Shown here one piece after another: positions 8,651 to 18,672 of a DNA stretch of 64,000 nt (the stretch's first letter is position 1; each line of letters starts with the position of its first letter). Under the pieces are notes generated by a model that was given only the letters and a program-made list of their open reading frames with translations, made no database searches and was not told the DNA's origin. Both the position numbers and the translations under genes were made by a program. Location: positions 157,900 through 221,899 of the forward strand of contig NZ_JAIXTC010000019.1 in NCBI RefSeq assembly GCF_027484365.1, in the 5' to 3' direction. Source of the stretch: Brevundimonas sp. Lineage in GTDB: Bacteria; Pseudomonadota; Alphaproteobacteria; Caulobacterales; Caulobacteraceae.

Positions 8651-10582
8651 ATGCGTCCTCTGCTCCGTCTGCTCGCCCTGGTGTTCACCCTTGGGCTGGC
8701 CGCGCCCGCCCTCGCCCAGGCTCCGTCCGCCGCCGAGGCGCAGGTCGCCTGGCGACTGCTCGACTATGTGGCGGTCGACTACGCCGGCGCGGTGGCGAAC
8801 GGCGAGGTGATCAATCCGGCCGAGTACGGCGAGATGGTTGAGTTCGGCAGCCAGATCCGAACGCGGCTGGACGCTCTGCCCTCCCATCCGGCCAAGGCGG
8901 GTCTGGTGCGCGACGCGGTCGCCCTGCAGGCGGCCATTCGAGACAAGGCCGACCCGCGCGTCGTGGGCGACCAGGCGAAGGCTCTCGCCGGCGCGGTGCT
9001 GACGGCCTATCCGAGCCCGCTCGCGCCGTCCTTCCCGCCCGATCTGGCCAGGGGTGCGGCGCTCTACGCCGAGCAGTGCTCGGTCTGCCATGGCGCGACG
9101 GGACGCGCCGACGGCGCCGGCGCCGAAGGGCTCGATCCGCCTCCTATCGCGTTCGCGGACGTGGAGCGCGCCCGTCAGCGCAGCGTGTTCGGTCTCTATC
9201 AGGTGATCGACCAGGGCCTCGACGGCACGGCGATGGCCAGCTTCGCACACCTGCCGGCCGAGGATCGCTGGGCCCTGGCCTTCTATGTGGGCCGTTTCGC
9301 TTTCACCGACGCCGAGGCCGCCGAAGGCCAGCGCCTTTGGGAGAGCGACCCGGCGATCCGCGCCGCCTATCCCGATCTGGCCGCCGTCACCCAGGCCACG
9401 CCGGCGGACCTGGCGAGGCGCATCGGCGAGACCAAGGCGCGCGCGGTCACGGCCTATCTGCGTCGCCATCCAGAGGCGGCGAGCCGTCCTCAGGGCTCGA
9501 CCCTGACCCTGGCCCGGACGCGTCTGGCCGAAAGCGAGGCCGCCTATCGCCGGGGCGACCGCAAGGCCGCCACGGACCTGGCCCTGTCGGCCTATCTCGA
9601 TGGTTTCGAACCCGTGGAGCCTGCGCTCGGCGCTCGCGACGGCGCCCTCCTGCGTCGGGTCGAGACGGCCATGACCGAGCTTCGCGCCTCGATCAGCAAG
9701 GGCGCGCCGGCCGAAGAGGTGGCGGATCGGGTCGCCCGTCTGAACGCTCTGCTGGACACCGCCGAGCGCGCGCTCGCGCCCCAGGAGGCGGACAATCTCG
9801 CCAGCTTCCTCGGCGCCTTCACCATCCTGCTTCGCGAAGGGCTGGAGGCCTTGCTCATCGTAGTGGCGATGATCGCCTTCCTTCGGAAGGCCGAACGGCC
9901 CGAGGTGCTGCGCTACGTCCACGGCGGATGGGTGGCGGCTCTGGTCGCCGGCGGCGCCACCTGGGCGGCCGCGACATTCTTCATCTCCATCAGCGGCGCC
10001 AGCCGGGAGCTCACCGAAGGGTTCGGGTCGCTTCTGGCGGCGGTCGTGCTCGTCTCCGTCGGTATCTGGATGCACGGCAAGTCGCACGCCGACGCTTGGC
10101 AGACCTATATCCGCGACAAGCTCTCTGCGGCGCTCTCGAAGCGGTCGGCCTGGTTCCTGTTCCTGCTGGCCTTTGTCGTGGTCTACCGCGAGGTGTTCGA
10201 GACCATCCTGTTCTATGCCGCGATCTGGAGCCAGGGCGGCCATCTCGGCATGCTGGCCGGCGCGCTTACCGCGGTGGCGATCTTGGCCGTCGTGGCCTGG
10301 GCGCTGTTGGCCTACAGCAAACGCCTGCCGATCGGCCGGTTCTTCTCGCTGAGCTCGATCCTGATGGCCGTCCTGTCGGTCATCCTCGTCGGCAAGGGCG
10401 TGGCGGCGCTGCAGGAGGCGGGCTGGCTCGACGTTCATCCGCTCGCCTGGGTCCCCCGCATCGAAATCCTCGGCCTCTACCCCACGGTCGAGGGCGTCGG
10501 GGTCCAACTTCTGACCATCGCCATCCTCGTGGTCGGCTTCGCCCGGACCTCGGCGCCGAAAGCGGTCGGTCCGGCTCATTGA
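8651..10582 (+). CDS. Cytochrome c / FTR1-family iron(lead) permease, PbrT-like
   Basis: 643 residues. Signal peptide (ALAQAPSAAEAQ), a periplasmic helical part, a cytochrome c domain with heme motif CSVCH at about residue 143, a further periplasmic helical region, then seven or so TM helices of the FTR1 domain. That domain has REGLEALL near 395 and YREVFETILF near 512, the two R-E-x-x-E type iron-binding motifs. This fused architecture is known from PbrT of lead operons and from cyt c/FTR1 permeases. No EfeO or EfeB partner is nearby. Adjacent to a CadR/PbrR-like MerR gene, so Pb(II)/Fe uptake linked to metal resistance is a reasonable inference. Confidence 0.9.
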   Translation: MRPLLRLLALVFTLGLAAPALAQAPSAAEAQVAWRLLDYVAVDYAGAVANGEVINPAEYGEMVEFGSQIRTRLDALPSHPAKAGLVRDAVALQAAIRDKADPRVVGDQAKALAGAVLTAYPSPLAPSFPPDLARGAALYAEQCSVCHGATGRADGAGAEGLDPPPIAFADVERARQRSVFGLYQVIDQGLDGTAMASFAHLPAEDRWALAFYVGRFAFTDAEAAEGQRLWESDPAIRAAYPDLAAVTQATPADLARRIGETKARAVTAYLRRHPEAASRPQGSTLTLARTRLAESEAAYRRGDRKAATDLALSAYLDGFEPVEPALGARDGALLRRVETAMTELRASISKGAPAEEVADRVARLNALLDTAERALAPQEADNLASFLGAFTILLREGLEALLIVVAMIAFLRKAERPEVLRYVHGGWVAALVAGGATWAAATFFISISGASRELTEGFGSLLAAVVLVSVGIWMHGKSHADAWQTYIRDKLSAALSKRSAWFLFLLAFVVVYREVFETILFYAAIWSQGGHLGMLAGALTAVAILAVVAWALLAYSKRLPIGRFFSLSSILMAVLSVILVGKGVAALQEAGWLDVHPLAWVPRIEILGLYPTVEGVGVQLLTIAILVVGFARTSAPKAVGPAH

Positions 10583-10688
10583 GGCGGTCCAGTGGCCGTT
10601 CGCGGCCGTAAGCTAACGGTGGAGAGGTTGGCGGTAGGCGTGCCGCGGTCTTTCGAGTTCGATTCCCACGACAATGTGGAGATCTTCG

Positions 10689-10979
10689 ATGGCCCAGGCC
10701 GACCCGCCGCTGAGGCGCACGATCAAGAAGCCCCAGTTGCGCCAGATGGTGCCGCTGGCCGACAGCACGATCTGGGAGATGGAGCAGCGCGGCCAGTTCC
10801 CGAGGCGGTTCCTGCTGACGCCGCGCTGCGTCGTCTGGGACCTTGCCGAGGTCGAGGCCTGGCTGGCCCTTCGCCGGGCCAAGCCCATCCGCAGGGCCCC
10901 GCCGCCCGATGTGCGCAAGCGGGTCACCCGCCCGGTCAGAGTCGCGGATCGAACCGAGGACCGGCCGTTTCCGGGATGA
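10689..10979 (+). CDS. AlpA-family excisionase/transcriptional regulator
   Basis: 96 residues with the AlpA-type HTH: LRQMVPLADSTIWEMEQRG followed by PRRFLLTPRCVVWDLAEVEAWL. GGAG lies 7 bases before the ATG at 10689. AlpA-like proteins accompany P4-type integrases in prophages and genomic islands and act as excision or regulatory factors. Its 3' end overlaps that of the integrase gene tail-to-tail by 44 bases. The tail after residue 70 is basic and probably disordered. Confidence 0.82.
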   Translation: MAQADPPLRRTIKKPQLRQMVPLADSTIWEMEQRGQFPRRFLLTPRCVVWDLAEVEAWLALRRAKPIRRAPPPDVRKRVTRPVRVADRTEDRPFPG

Positions 10980-12189
10980 CGAGCACGGGGGTGAACGCCC
11001 GCCCGGCCTCCCAGGCGTCCACGGCGTTTGACCACTCCTGGGCCATGTGACGACGCTGCGCCTCAAACTCGGCCTTGTTGTAGACGCCGCGAGACGACCG
11101 CTCCTCGTGGGCGAGGCATTTCTCGATCCAGTCCGAGTTGAACCCCATCTCGTGCAGAAGCGTCGAGGCGGTCCGCCGCAGGTCGTGGACCGTGAAGGGC
11201 TCTAGGGGCAGCTCCCGCTCGCGCGCTCGCTCGGCGATCGCCGAGGTCACCCGGTTGAAGGTCGCCCGCGACATCGGCGCATCGGCGTCATAGCGGGACG
11301 GCAGGATGTAGCGCGAGTTCCCGGCGCAGGTCTTCAGCGCGATCAGGATGTCGAGCATCTGGGTCGAGAGGTAGACGTTGTGCGGCCTCGACCGCTTCAT
11401 CCGCTCCTTCGGGATCGACCAGACGGCGTTGGCGAAATCCACCTCATCCCAGACCCCGTCCTGGAGCTCGCTCTTCCGGACCATGCTCAGCAGGACGAAC
11501 TTCAGGCCCAGACGGATCGTCGGAAGGGTGGCCACCTCCCCCAACAGGTTCAGCGCGATGCGGATCTCCGTCGGCGACAGCGACCGGTCCCTGGGCCGGA
11601 AGGTGGCGATGGAGGCCGGCCCGACCCCGTCCGCGGGGTTGTCGATCTTCTCCCCGTGCAGGATGGCGTAGGCGTAGATCTGTTTGACGATGTCGCGGAC
11701 GTGGACGGCCGTCGCCGGCGCGCCCCGCTCGACGATCGTCTTGCAGTGGGCGCGAAGGTCGTTGGGCGTGATCTCGTTCAGCAGCCGGTTGCGCCATTGC
11801 GGCAGGATTTCCCGGGTGAAGATGGACCGCCGCATGTTGCGGGTGCTGTCCGCCATGGGCGCATGGTCCATCCAGCGCTGGGCCACATGCTCGAAGCTCC
11901 GGGCCTGTTGCAGGCGGCGCTTGGCCCGTTGCTTCTCCAGGGCGGGCGAGACGCCTTCCGCGATCATCCGCTTGGCGTCGATGACCTTCTCTCGGGCCTT
12001 GGCGAGCGACAGGCCGGCCGGTCCGTAGGAGCCCAGCGTCACGGATTCCCGCCGCCCGTTGAAGCGGTAGTCGTACTTGAATGCGATGCCGCCCTTGGGC
12101 GAGATCAGCAGGTACAGACCGTCCCTGTCGGTCATTTTGTAAGACTTTGATTTCGGGCGAATATTCCGCAATGCGGCGTCGGTAAGCAT
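10936..12189 (-). CDS. int: P4-type tyrosine integrase (DUF4102 arm-binding domain)
   Basis: 417 residues. The N-terminal DUF4102 domain (LTDAALRNIRPKSKSYKMTD, LYLLISPKGG) is followed by a SAM-like core-binding domain and a catalytic domain with Arg near 238 (VRKSEL), HDLRR near 334, a late AHEER and the nucleophile Tyr near 370 (GVYNKAEF). Start at 12189 was preferred because GGAG lies 10 bases upstream and the family normally begins here; the frame stays open to 12273. It points away from guaA's 3' end, the usual geometry for an element inserted there. Intact by inspection. Confidence 0.92.
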   Translation of the reverse strand: MLTDAALRNIRPKSKSYKMTDRDGLYLLISPKGGIAFKYDYRFNGRRESVTLGSYGPAGLSLAKAREKVIDAKRMIAEGVSPALEKQRAKRRLQQARSFEHVAQRWMDHAPMADSTRNMRRSIFTREILPQWRNRLLNEITPNDLRAHCKTIVERGAPATAVHVRDIVKQIYAYAILHGEKIDNPADGVGPASIATFRPRDRSLSPTEIRIALNLLGEVATLPTIRLGLKFVLLSMVRKSELQDGVWDEVDFANAVWSIPKERMKRSRPHNVYLSTQMLDILIALKTCAGNSRYILPSRYDADAPMSRATFNRVTSAIAERARERELPLEPFTVHDLRRTASTLLHEMGFNSDWIEKCLAHEERSSRGVYNKAEFEAQRRHMAQEWSNAVDAWEAGRAFTPVLVIPETAGPRFDPRL

Positions 12190-12207
12190 GCCGTTTTGAC
12201 TCCAAAA

Positions 12208-12356
12208 GACCGTCAGGCGCTTTCGAGGTCTTTCGGGATCATTTTCCTGAACCAAATCCATTGCTTGGCTCAAAAAAAGACCGTCAGGACCCTCTCGGCC
12301 CTCTGACGGTATGGAGCGGAGTCCCGGCGGGCAATGGCTGCGGGACCGTCAGAGGG
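12208..12356. repeat. GACCGTCAG repeats between integrase and guaA (candidate arm-type sites)
   Basis: GACCGTCAG occurs at 12208, 12279 and 12344 in direct orientation and once inverted (CTGACGGT at 12303-12310). The copies at 12299-12310 and 12345-12356 extend to a perfect 12-bp inverted repeat (CCCTCTGACGGT / ACCGTCAGAGGG). Two copies are preceded by A-runs. All lie upstream of the chosen integrase start, where P4-type integrases usually have arm sites. Binding is inferred. Confidence 0.6.
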
Positions 12357-12372
12357 ACCGACGCAGACGAAA

Positions 12373-12402
12373 GCAGCCCCTCGAAAGGTATCGAGAGGCT
12401 GC
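12373..12402 (-). terminator. Second hairpin downstream of guaA
   Basis: A 12-bp stem with one mismatch (GCAGCC.CTCGA / TCGAG.GGCTGC), loop of 6, is followed on the minus strand by TTTCGTCT. It may act as a back-up terminator between guaA and int or as a structured element of the island end. Confidence 0.45.
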
Positions 12403-12456
12403 AAAAGCATTTATCTTATAAGTCAGTGTTTTAGCGCGACTTTCGGAAGCGCTCTG

Positions 12457-12480
12457 AAAAGATTCAGAAGGCTCTGAATC
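12457..12480 (-). terminator. guaA intrinsic terminator
   Basis: On the minus strand, GATTCAGA and TCTGAATC form a perfect 8-bp stem with a 4-base loop, followed by TTTT. The stem begins within the guaA stop codon, so it belongs to the guaA 3' end. Integration at guaA appears to have kept or supplied this terminator. Confidence 0.6.
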
Positions 12481-12493
12481 ATTCCCACTCGAT
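12479..12493 (-). other. Candidate island attachment site (attR/attL) at guaA 3' end
   Basis: The last codons of guaA (ATCGAGTGGGAATGA on the minus strand) are a known integration hotspot for islands carrying P4-type integrases. Here the integrase gene begins within 300 bases of the stop. The partner direct repeat should lie beyond the left window edge. Exact core borders cannot be set from one end. Confidence 0.5.
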
Positions 12494-14044
12494 CGTGCCG
12501 GGCGGCTTCGACGTCACGTCATAGACGACGCGGTTGACGCCGCGGACCTCGTTGACGATCCGGGTCGCGCACCTGCCCAGCACGTCCCAGGGGAATTCGA
12601 AGAAGTCGGCGGTCATGCCGTCAGTCGAGCTGACCGCGCGCAGGGCCAGGACCTTTTCGTAGGTGCGGGCGTCGCCCATGACGCCGACGGTCTTGACCGG
12701 CAGCAGGACGGCGAAGGCCTGCCAGATCTTGTCGTACAGACCGGCCTTGCGGATCTCGTCGAGATAGATGGCGTCGGCCTGTTGCAGGGTCTCGACGGCC
12801 TCGGGGGTGATCTCGCCGGGGATGCGGATGGCCAGGCCCGGTCCGGGGAACGGATGACGACCCACGAAGGCGTCGGTCAGGCCGAGCTCGCGGCCGAGGG
12901 CGCGGACCTCGTCCTTGAACAGTTCGCGCAGGGGCTCGACCAGTTTCAGCTTCATATAGTCGGGCAGGCCCCCGACATTGTGATGGCTCTTGATCACATG
13001 GGCCTTGCCGCTGGAGGACGACACGCTCTCGATCACGTCTGGATAGAGGGTGCCCTGCGCCAGGAATTCGGCACCCTCGATCTTGCCGGCCTCGCGGTCG
13101 AAGATCTCGATGAAGACGCGGCCGATGGTCTTGCGCTTGGTCTCGGGATCCGACTGGCCCGCCAGTTCGCCGAGGAATTCCTTCGACGCATCAACGTGTA
13201 TGAGCGGGATATTGTAGTGCTCGCGGAACAGGGTCGTGACCTGGGTCGCCTCGTCCTTGCGCAGCAGGCCGGTGTCCACGAAGACACAGGTCAGCTGGTC
13301 GCCAATCGCCTCGTGGATCAGGACGGCGGCGACCGAGCTGTCGACCCCGCCGGACAGGCCGCAGATCACCTTGGCCGAACCGACCTGTTCGCGGATCTGG
13401 GCGATCTTCTCGTCGCGATAGGCCGCCATGGTCCAGTCGCCCTTCAGCCCGGCGATGCCATGGGTGAAGTTCTTCAGCATCGTCGCGCCGCGCGGGGTGT
13501 GCATGACCTCGGGGTGGAACTGGACGCCGTAGAAGCGGCGGGTCTCGTCGGCGATGACGGCATAGGGGCTGCCGGCCGAGGTCGCGACGACGTCGAAGCC
13601 TTCGGGGATGGCGACGATCTTGTCGCCGTGGCTCATCCAGACGGTCTCGTCCTCACCCACCGGGGCCAGGCCGGCCAGCAGGGGCGAAGCCTTCTGGACG
13701 GTGATCTCGGCGCGGCCGAACTCACGGGTGTGGCCGCCCTCGACCTTGCCGCCCAGCTGTTCGCACAGGGTCATCTCGCCGTAGCAGATGCCCAGGACCG
13801 GCACCCCGGCCTCGAACACGGCCTGGGGCGCGCGGGGGCTGCCCTCTTCGTGGACGCTCTCGGGGCCGCCCGACAGGATGATCGCTGCCGGCTTCAGCGC
13901 CGCCAGAGCGGCCTCGGCCTTCGCATAGGGATGGATCTCACAATAGACGCTGGCCTCGCGCAGACGGCGCGCGATCAGCTGCGTCACCTGGCTGCCGAAG
14001 TCGACGATGAGGACCTTCTGGTGATCAGTCGTTGCGGCGGTCAT
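12479..14044 (-). CDS. guaA: GMP synthase (glutamine-hydrolysing)
   Basis: 521 residues, full length. Converts XMP to GMP using glutamine and ATP in purine synthesis. The N-terminal class I glutaminase domain has VLGICYGEM (catalytic Cys) and GVQFHPEV (His/Glu). The ATP pyrophosphatase domain has the P-loop [10 protein letters not shown] near 228, and the C-terminal dimerisation domain ends at GTIEWE. The start overlaps the stop of the following nucleosidase gene by 4 bases. guaB lies about 2.5 kb upstream on the same strand, so the guanine branch is clustered. The C-terminal codons are the presumed island attachment site. Confidence 0.98.
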   Translation of the reverse strand: MTAATTDHQKVLIVDFGSQVTQLIARRLREASVYCEIHPYAKAEAALAALKPAAIILSGGPESVHEEGSPRAPQAVFEAGVPVLGICYGEMTLCEQLGGKVEGGHTREFGRAEITVQKASPLLAGLAPVGEDETVWMSHGDKIVAIPEGFDVVATSAGSPYAVIADETRRFYGVQFHPEVMHTPRGATMLKNFTHGIAGLKGDWTMAAYRDEKIAQIREQVGSAKVICGLSGGVDSSVAAVLIHEAIGDQLTCVFVDTGLLRKDEATQVTTLFREHYNIPLIHVDASKEFLGELAGQSDPETKRKTIGRVFIEIFDREAGKIEGAEFLAQGTLYPDVIESVSSSSGKAHVIKSHHNVGGLPDYMKLKLVEPLRELFKDEVRALGRELGLTDAFVGRHPFPGPGLAIRIPGEITPEAVETLQQADAIYLDEIRKAGLYDKIWQAFAVLLPVKTVGVMGDARTYEKVLALRAVSSTDGMTADFFEFPWDVLGRCATRIVNEVRGVNRVVYDVTSKPPGTIEWE

Positions 14045-14697
14045 GCGGGCTCCATGGGATCGGCGGTCAGGCGTTCGAATTCGGCTTTCAGCAGGTCCAG
14101 CGCCTCGGCCAGTCCCTCGTCGATCACCGAAAGCGTGTCGGTCCAGTCGGACAGGCCGGTCAGGTCGGCCTTGCCGTCCGAAATGCCGCGCAGACCCATG
14201 ACCGGCACGCCGAACTTCGCGGCGGCGCGGACGACGGCATAGGTCTCCATATCGACCATGTCGGCATCGATGTCGTCATAGGCCTCGCCGGTGACGACGC
14301 TCGCGCCGGTCGCCAGCCGCGCATAGGGCTGGCCCGCCGGGCCGCTGGCCAGGGTCAGGCTGGCGGGCTCGTTGAGGAAGGGGGTGACGCCTTTGGGAAA
14401 GCCGATCGCCGAGGCGTCCATGTCGCGATAGGCGACCTCGTCCACCCAGTAGACGCGGGCGTGCTCGAGCTTTTGCGAGCCGGCCGAGCCGAGCGAAATC
14501 AGCACGTCCGGCAGCCGGTCCTCGGCCGCCAGTCGCGCCAGCGCCGCCGTCGTCTCCACCGCCGCCTCGACCGGGCCGACGCCGGTGACCAGCGGCCTGA
14601 TGCGCGCCCTCAGGGCCGGGCCGTACTCGGCCTGGGCCGCCATGACGCACAGCACCGTCAACGGCCCGAAGTTCGTCAGCTCGAAGGTCTCGCTCAC
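14041..14697 (-). CDS. 5'-methylthioadenosine/S-adenosylhomocysteine nucleosidase-like protein
   Basis: 218 residues of the phosphorylase/nucleosidase superfamily. Seen: [10 protein letters not shown] near 38, [21 protein letters not shown] (ribose-binding Met-Glu) near 148, and RGISDGKAD with the catalytic-type Asp. It could be an MTA/SAH nucleosidase or another purine nucleosidase of the family. It is 4-base overlapped with guaA and with the upstream RsmB-type methyltransferase, an enzyme that produces SAH, which fits SAH clearance (inference). Confidence 0.8.
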   Translation of the reverse strand: MSETFELTNFGPLTVLCVMAAQAEYGPALRARIRPLVTGVGPVEAAVETTAALARLAAEDRLPDVLISLGSAGSQKLEHARVYWVDEVAYRDMDASAIGFPKGVTPFLNEPASLTLASGPAGQPYARLATGASVVTGEAYDDIDADMVDMETYAVVRAAAKFGVPVMGLRGISDGKADLTGLSDWTDTLSVIDEGLAEALDLLKAEFERLTADPMEPA

Positions 14698-16112
14698 GCC
14701 TGCCGCTCATAGACGGCGGCGAAGAAGCCGTCGGTATCGGCCGTGGCCGGGGACAGACGCAGGCGATGGCCGCCATGGGCCAGTTCAGCCAGTTTGTTGC
14801 GGCCGGCGTCAGTGAAGCCCGACGACGACAGACCCTCGGCGATCGCGACCGGGGCGAAGGACGGATGATCCTCCTCGAAATGGTCCAGGGTCGCCTCGTT
14901 CTCGATCCGAAGCATCGAGCAGGTGACATAGACAAGTCGTCCGCCCGGCTTCACCAGCTTTGCCGCCCGCGCGAGGATGGCGATCTGCAACGAATGCATC
15001 CGGTCGACCTCTTCCGGCTTCAGACGCCAGGCGTCCTCCGGCCGGCGACGCCAGGTGCCGGAACCGGTGCAGGGCGCATCGACGAAGACAACGTCGGCGA
15101 CGCCGATGATGTCCTCGACCCCGCCGCCGTTGGGACCCAGATGGATCAGCTCGGCCTCGACTCCGGCGCGGGCCAGCCGGGGCCGGATGTTGTCGAGCCG
15201 CTTCTGCACCACATCGCAGGCGATCAGACGGCCCTCAGCCCTGGCGATGGTCGCCCGTTTGGACTTCGACTTCGGCGCGTCGACCCAGCCGGTCGGGGTC
15301 CAGATCCGCTCGGGCCCGGCAGGCGCGGCCTCGACCCGCGAGGCGCCGACGGCCAGACCCTGCATCGCCAGGCCCAGCGTCTTGCCCCCGCCCCCGGCGC
15401 AATAGTCGACCACGGTCATGCCGGGCCGGACGCCCGCGAGCCAGCAGGTGATCTGGCTGCCCTCGTCCTGGATCTCGATACGGCCCTGTTTGAAGGCTTC
15501 CAGCGCCTGGACGTTGGGCGGCGGCTCGGCCGAAAGGCGCAGGCCCCAGGCCGACCAGGGCGTGCGTTGCGGCGACAGGCCGGCCTCGCGCAGTTCGGCC
15601 ATGACCTCGTCGACCGTCGCCTTGGCGGCGTTGACACGCAGGTCGATCGGGGCGCGCGGGACCATCAGGCCTGCGGCCTCCTCGGCCCAGCGATCGCCGA
15701 AGGTGTTCCGGAAGTCCTCGACCACGAACTCGGGCAGCCCCGCGAGCGCCCAGGCAGGCGGCCCGTCGTCGGTCAGGCTGATGCGGCTGCGTTCCTGTTT
15801 CGACAGGGGCTTGGGGCCGTATCCGTCGCCGGAGTGGAGCGCCTCGATCTCCTCGACCGACAGGCCGTCGATCAGGCTGAGGGCGCCGATGACCAGGGCG
15901 CGGCCGTCCTCCCGCCCGCCCATGGCCCAGACCAGACGGCCGCGGGCGCGCATGACCTTGTAGACCTGGTCGGCGATCGACCGACGGTCCTTGGAGCCGG
16001 CGTAGCGGTTCTCGGTCCCCCAGGTCTTCAGGACGGCCTCGGCCGGGGCCTTGCCCGCACTGATGCGGTCGATGATGGCGGCGGCGGCGGCGAGGCGAGC
16101 GGCTGGGGTCAC
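14694..16112 (-). CDS. RsmB/NOP-family RNA (cytosine-5) methyltransferase
   Basis: 472 residues. An N-terminal NusB-like helical RNA-binding part is followed by the Rossmann domain. Motif I is VVDYCAGGGGKTLGLA near 230; motifs IV and VI are DAPCTGSGTWRR and VTCSM, whose two Cys are the release and nucleophile residues. Between motif I and the acidic loop lies a Lys-rich insertion of roughly 40 residues (around VDAPKSKSKRATIAR), absent from typical RsmB. It may methylate 16S rRNA, but the exact target cannot be told. Overlaps the nucleosidase start by 4 bases. Confidence 0.88.
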   Translation of the reverse strand: MTPAARLAAAAAIIDRISAGKAPAEAVLKTWGTENRYAGSKDRRSIADQVYKVMRARGRLVWAMGGREDGRALVIGALSLIDGLSVEEIEALHSGDGYGPKPLSKQERSRISLTDDGPPAWALAGLPEFVVEDFRNTFGDRWAEEAAGLMVPRAPIDLRVNAAKATVDEVMAELREAGLSPQRTPWSAWGLRLSAEPPPNVQALEAFKQGRIEIQDEGSQITCWLAGVRPGMTVVDYCAGGGGKTLGLAMQGLAVGASRVEAAPAGPERIWTPTGWVDAPKSKSKRATIARAEGRLIACDVVQKRLDNIRPRLARAGVEAELIHLGPNGGGVEDIIGVADVVFVDAPCTGSGTWRRRPEDAWRLKPEEVDRMHSLQIAILARAAKLVKPGGRLVYVTCSMLRIENEATLDHFEEDHPSFAPVAIAEGLSSSGFTDAGRNKLAELAHGGHRLRLSPATADTDGFFAAVYERQA

Positions 16113-16120
16113 TTAAACTT

Positions 16121-16522
16121 TCAGATGAACAGGGCGGCGACGATCATCAGGAGACCGGCGAGCGATGCGAGGAAGGCCAGGCTGCGCAGGCCCGTGACGC
16201 CGAACGCGTACAGGGGCACATAGACGACGCGCGCCCAGAAATAGAGGGTAGCGCCCCAGTACGTCAGAAATCCGTCCTCGCCCGCGACATGGGCGATCAG
16301 GACGGCACCGAGAAACAGGGGCAGGGTTTCGTAGAGATTGGCCTGCGCCCGTTCCAGCCGGCCGGTGATGACGTTGGACGGCGGAACCGCGGCGTCGCGC
16401 GGCCCGGCGTTCCACTTCGGCCCGTGCTGCAGGGTCCGGCCGGTGGCGGGCAGAAAGATCTGCACCACCGCCAGCAGGATGGCCAGGGCCGCATAGGTGA
16501 GCTCGGGCGTCATGTTGAACAT
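16121..16522 (-). CDS. MAPEG-family membrane protein
   Basis: 133 residues with four hydrophobic segments. The MAPEG signature is clear around residues 54-70 (RLERAQANLYETLPLFL). Function unknown; relatives are often annotated as inner-membrane proteins of unknown substrate. Starts 3 bases after the guaB stop, with a second possible ATG at 16513. Ends 8 bases before the RsmB-type gene, so it is probably co-transcribed from guaB. Confidence 0.85.
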   Translation of the reverse strand: MFNMTPELTYAALAILLAVVQIFLPATGRTLQHGPKWNAGPRDAAVPPSNVITGRLERAQANLYETLPLFLGAVLIAHVAGEDGFLTYWGATLYFWARVVYVPLYAFGVTGLRSLAFLASLAGLLMIVAALFI

Positions 16523-16525
16523 CTG

Positions 16526-18007
<1,482 letters not shown>

Positions 18008-18126
18008 CTATCCTCTTTCGCGGGTGCGAAGTCAACCACAATGGCCCGCGTCCGGCGGCTTGCCACGCTCGAAAATTTTTCAGCAGAGCTTGAAACTTTC
18101 AGCCATGGCTAACATTTAAACGCCTG

Positions 18127-18672
18127 ATGGTCGCCAATCTCGCCCGATCCGTGCGGAGCCTCGCGCTCAAGATCGCCAGTTACGGCGTGATGCACCTCGT
18201 CGTCGCCATGCTGGTGGCCTTCGCCATCACCCGCGACTGGCGCATGGCTCTCGCCATCGGCCTGGTCGAACCCTTCTTCCAGACCGTCGCCTATTCCTTC
18301 CACGACCGGGTCTGGCACCGGATCGAGCGTCGGCGGATGCGCAGTGGCATGGAAGAGACCGCAGAGGCCTTCACCGCACGCCTCGACGTCATGAACGCCG
18401 AGGAACAGTCCCGCGCCCACGGCCATCACGGCCACAGCCACGCCCTGCCCTCGCTCAAGAACATCGCGCTGAAGACGGTCACCTATGGCGTCATGCATTT
18501 CGCCGTTGCCGTCACTGTCGCCTACGCCATCACGCGGGACTGGCGCGTGGCCCTGACCGTCGGGGTGATCGAGCCGCTGGTGCAGATGATCTTCTTCGCT
18601 ATCCACGATGCGGTCTGGCGCCGAACCGAGGCCCGGAAGGCCGCCCGATCAACGGGAATGGCCTCCGCCTGA
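18127..18672 (+). CDS. Tandem DUF2061 membrane protein with His-rich linker
   Basis: 181 residues made of two homologous DUF2061 units. Each reads K-x-x-x-YGVMH-...-AxAITRDWR-...-EP-x-x-Q, near residues 14-60 and 115-160. Each unit has two hydrophobic helices. The linker contains HGHHGHSH near 101-108. DUF2061 proteins are small predicted inner-membrane proteins without known function. The internal duplication is visible directly. Ends exactly where a convergent gene ends. Confidence 0.88.
   Translation: MVANLARSVRSLALKIASYGVMHLVVAMLVAFAITRDWRMALAIGLVEPFFQTVAYSFHDRVWHRIERRRMRSGMEETAEAFTARLDVMNAEEQSRAHGHHGHSHALPSLKNIALKTVTYGVMHFAVAVTVAYAITRDWRVALTVGVIEPLVQMIFFAIHDAVWRRTEARKAARSTGMASA

Noticed and set aside
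10657..10666. GTTCGATTCC resembling a tRNA T-loop near the AlpA gene
   Set aside because: The flanking five bases on each side do not pair, and no acceptor, D or anticodon arm can be built around it. At most it could be a remnant.
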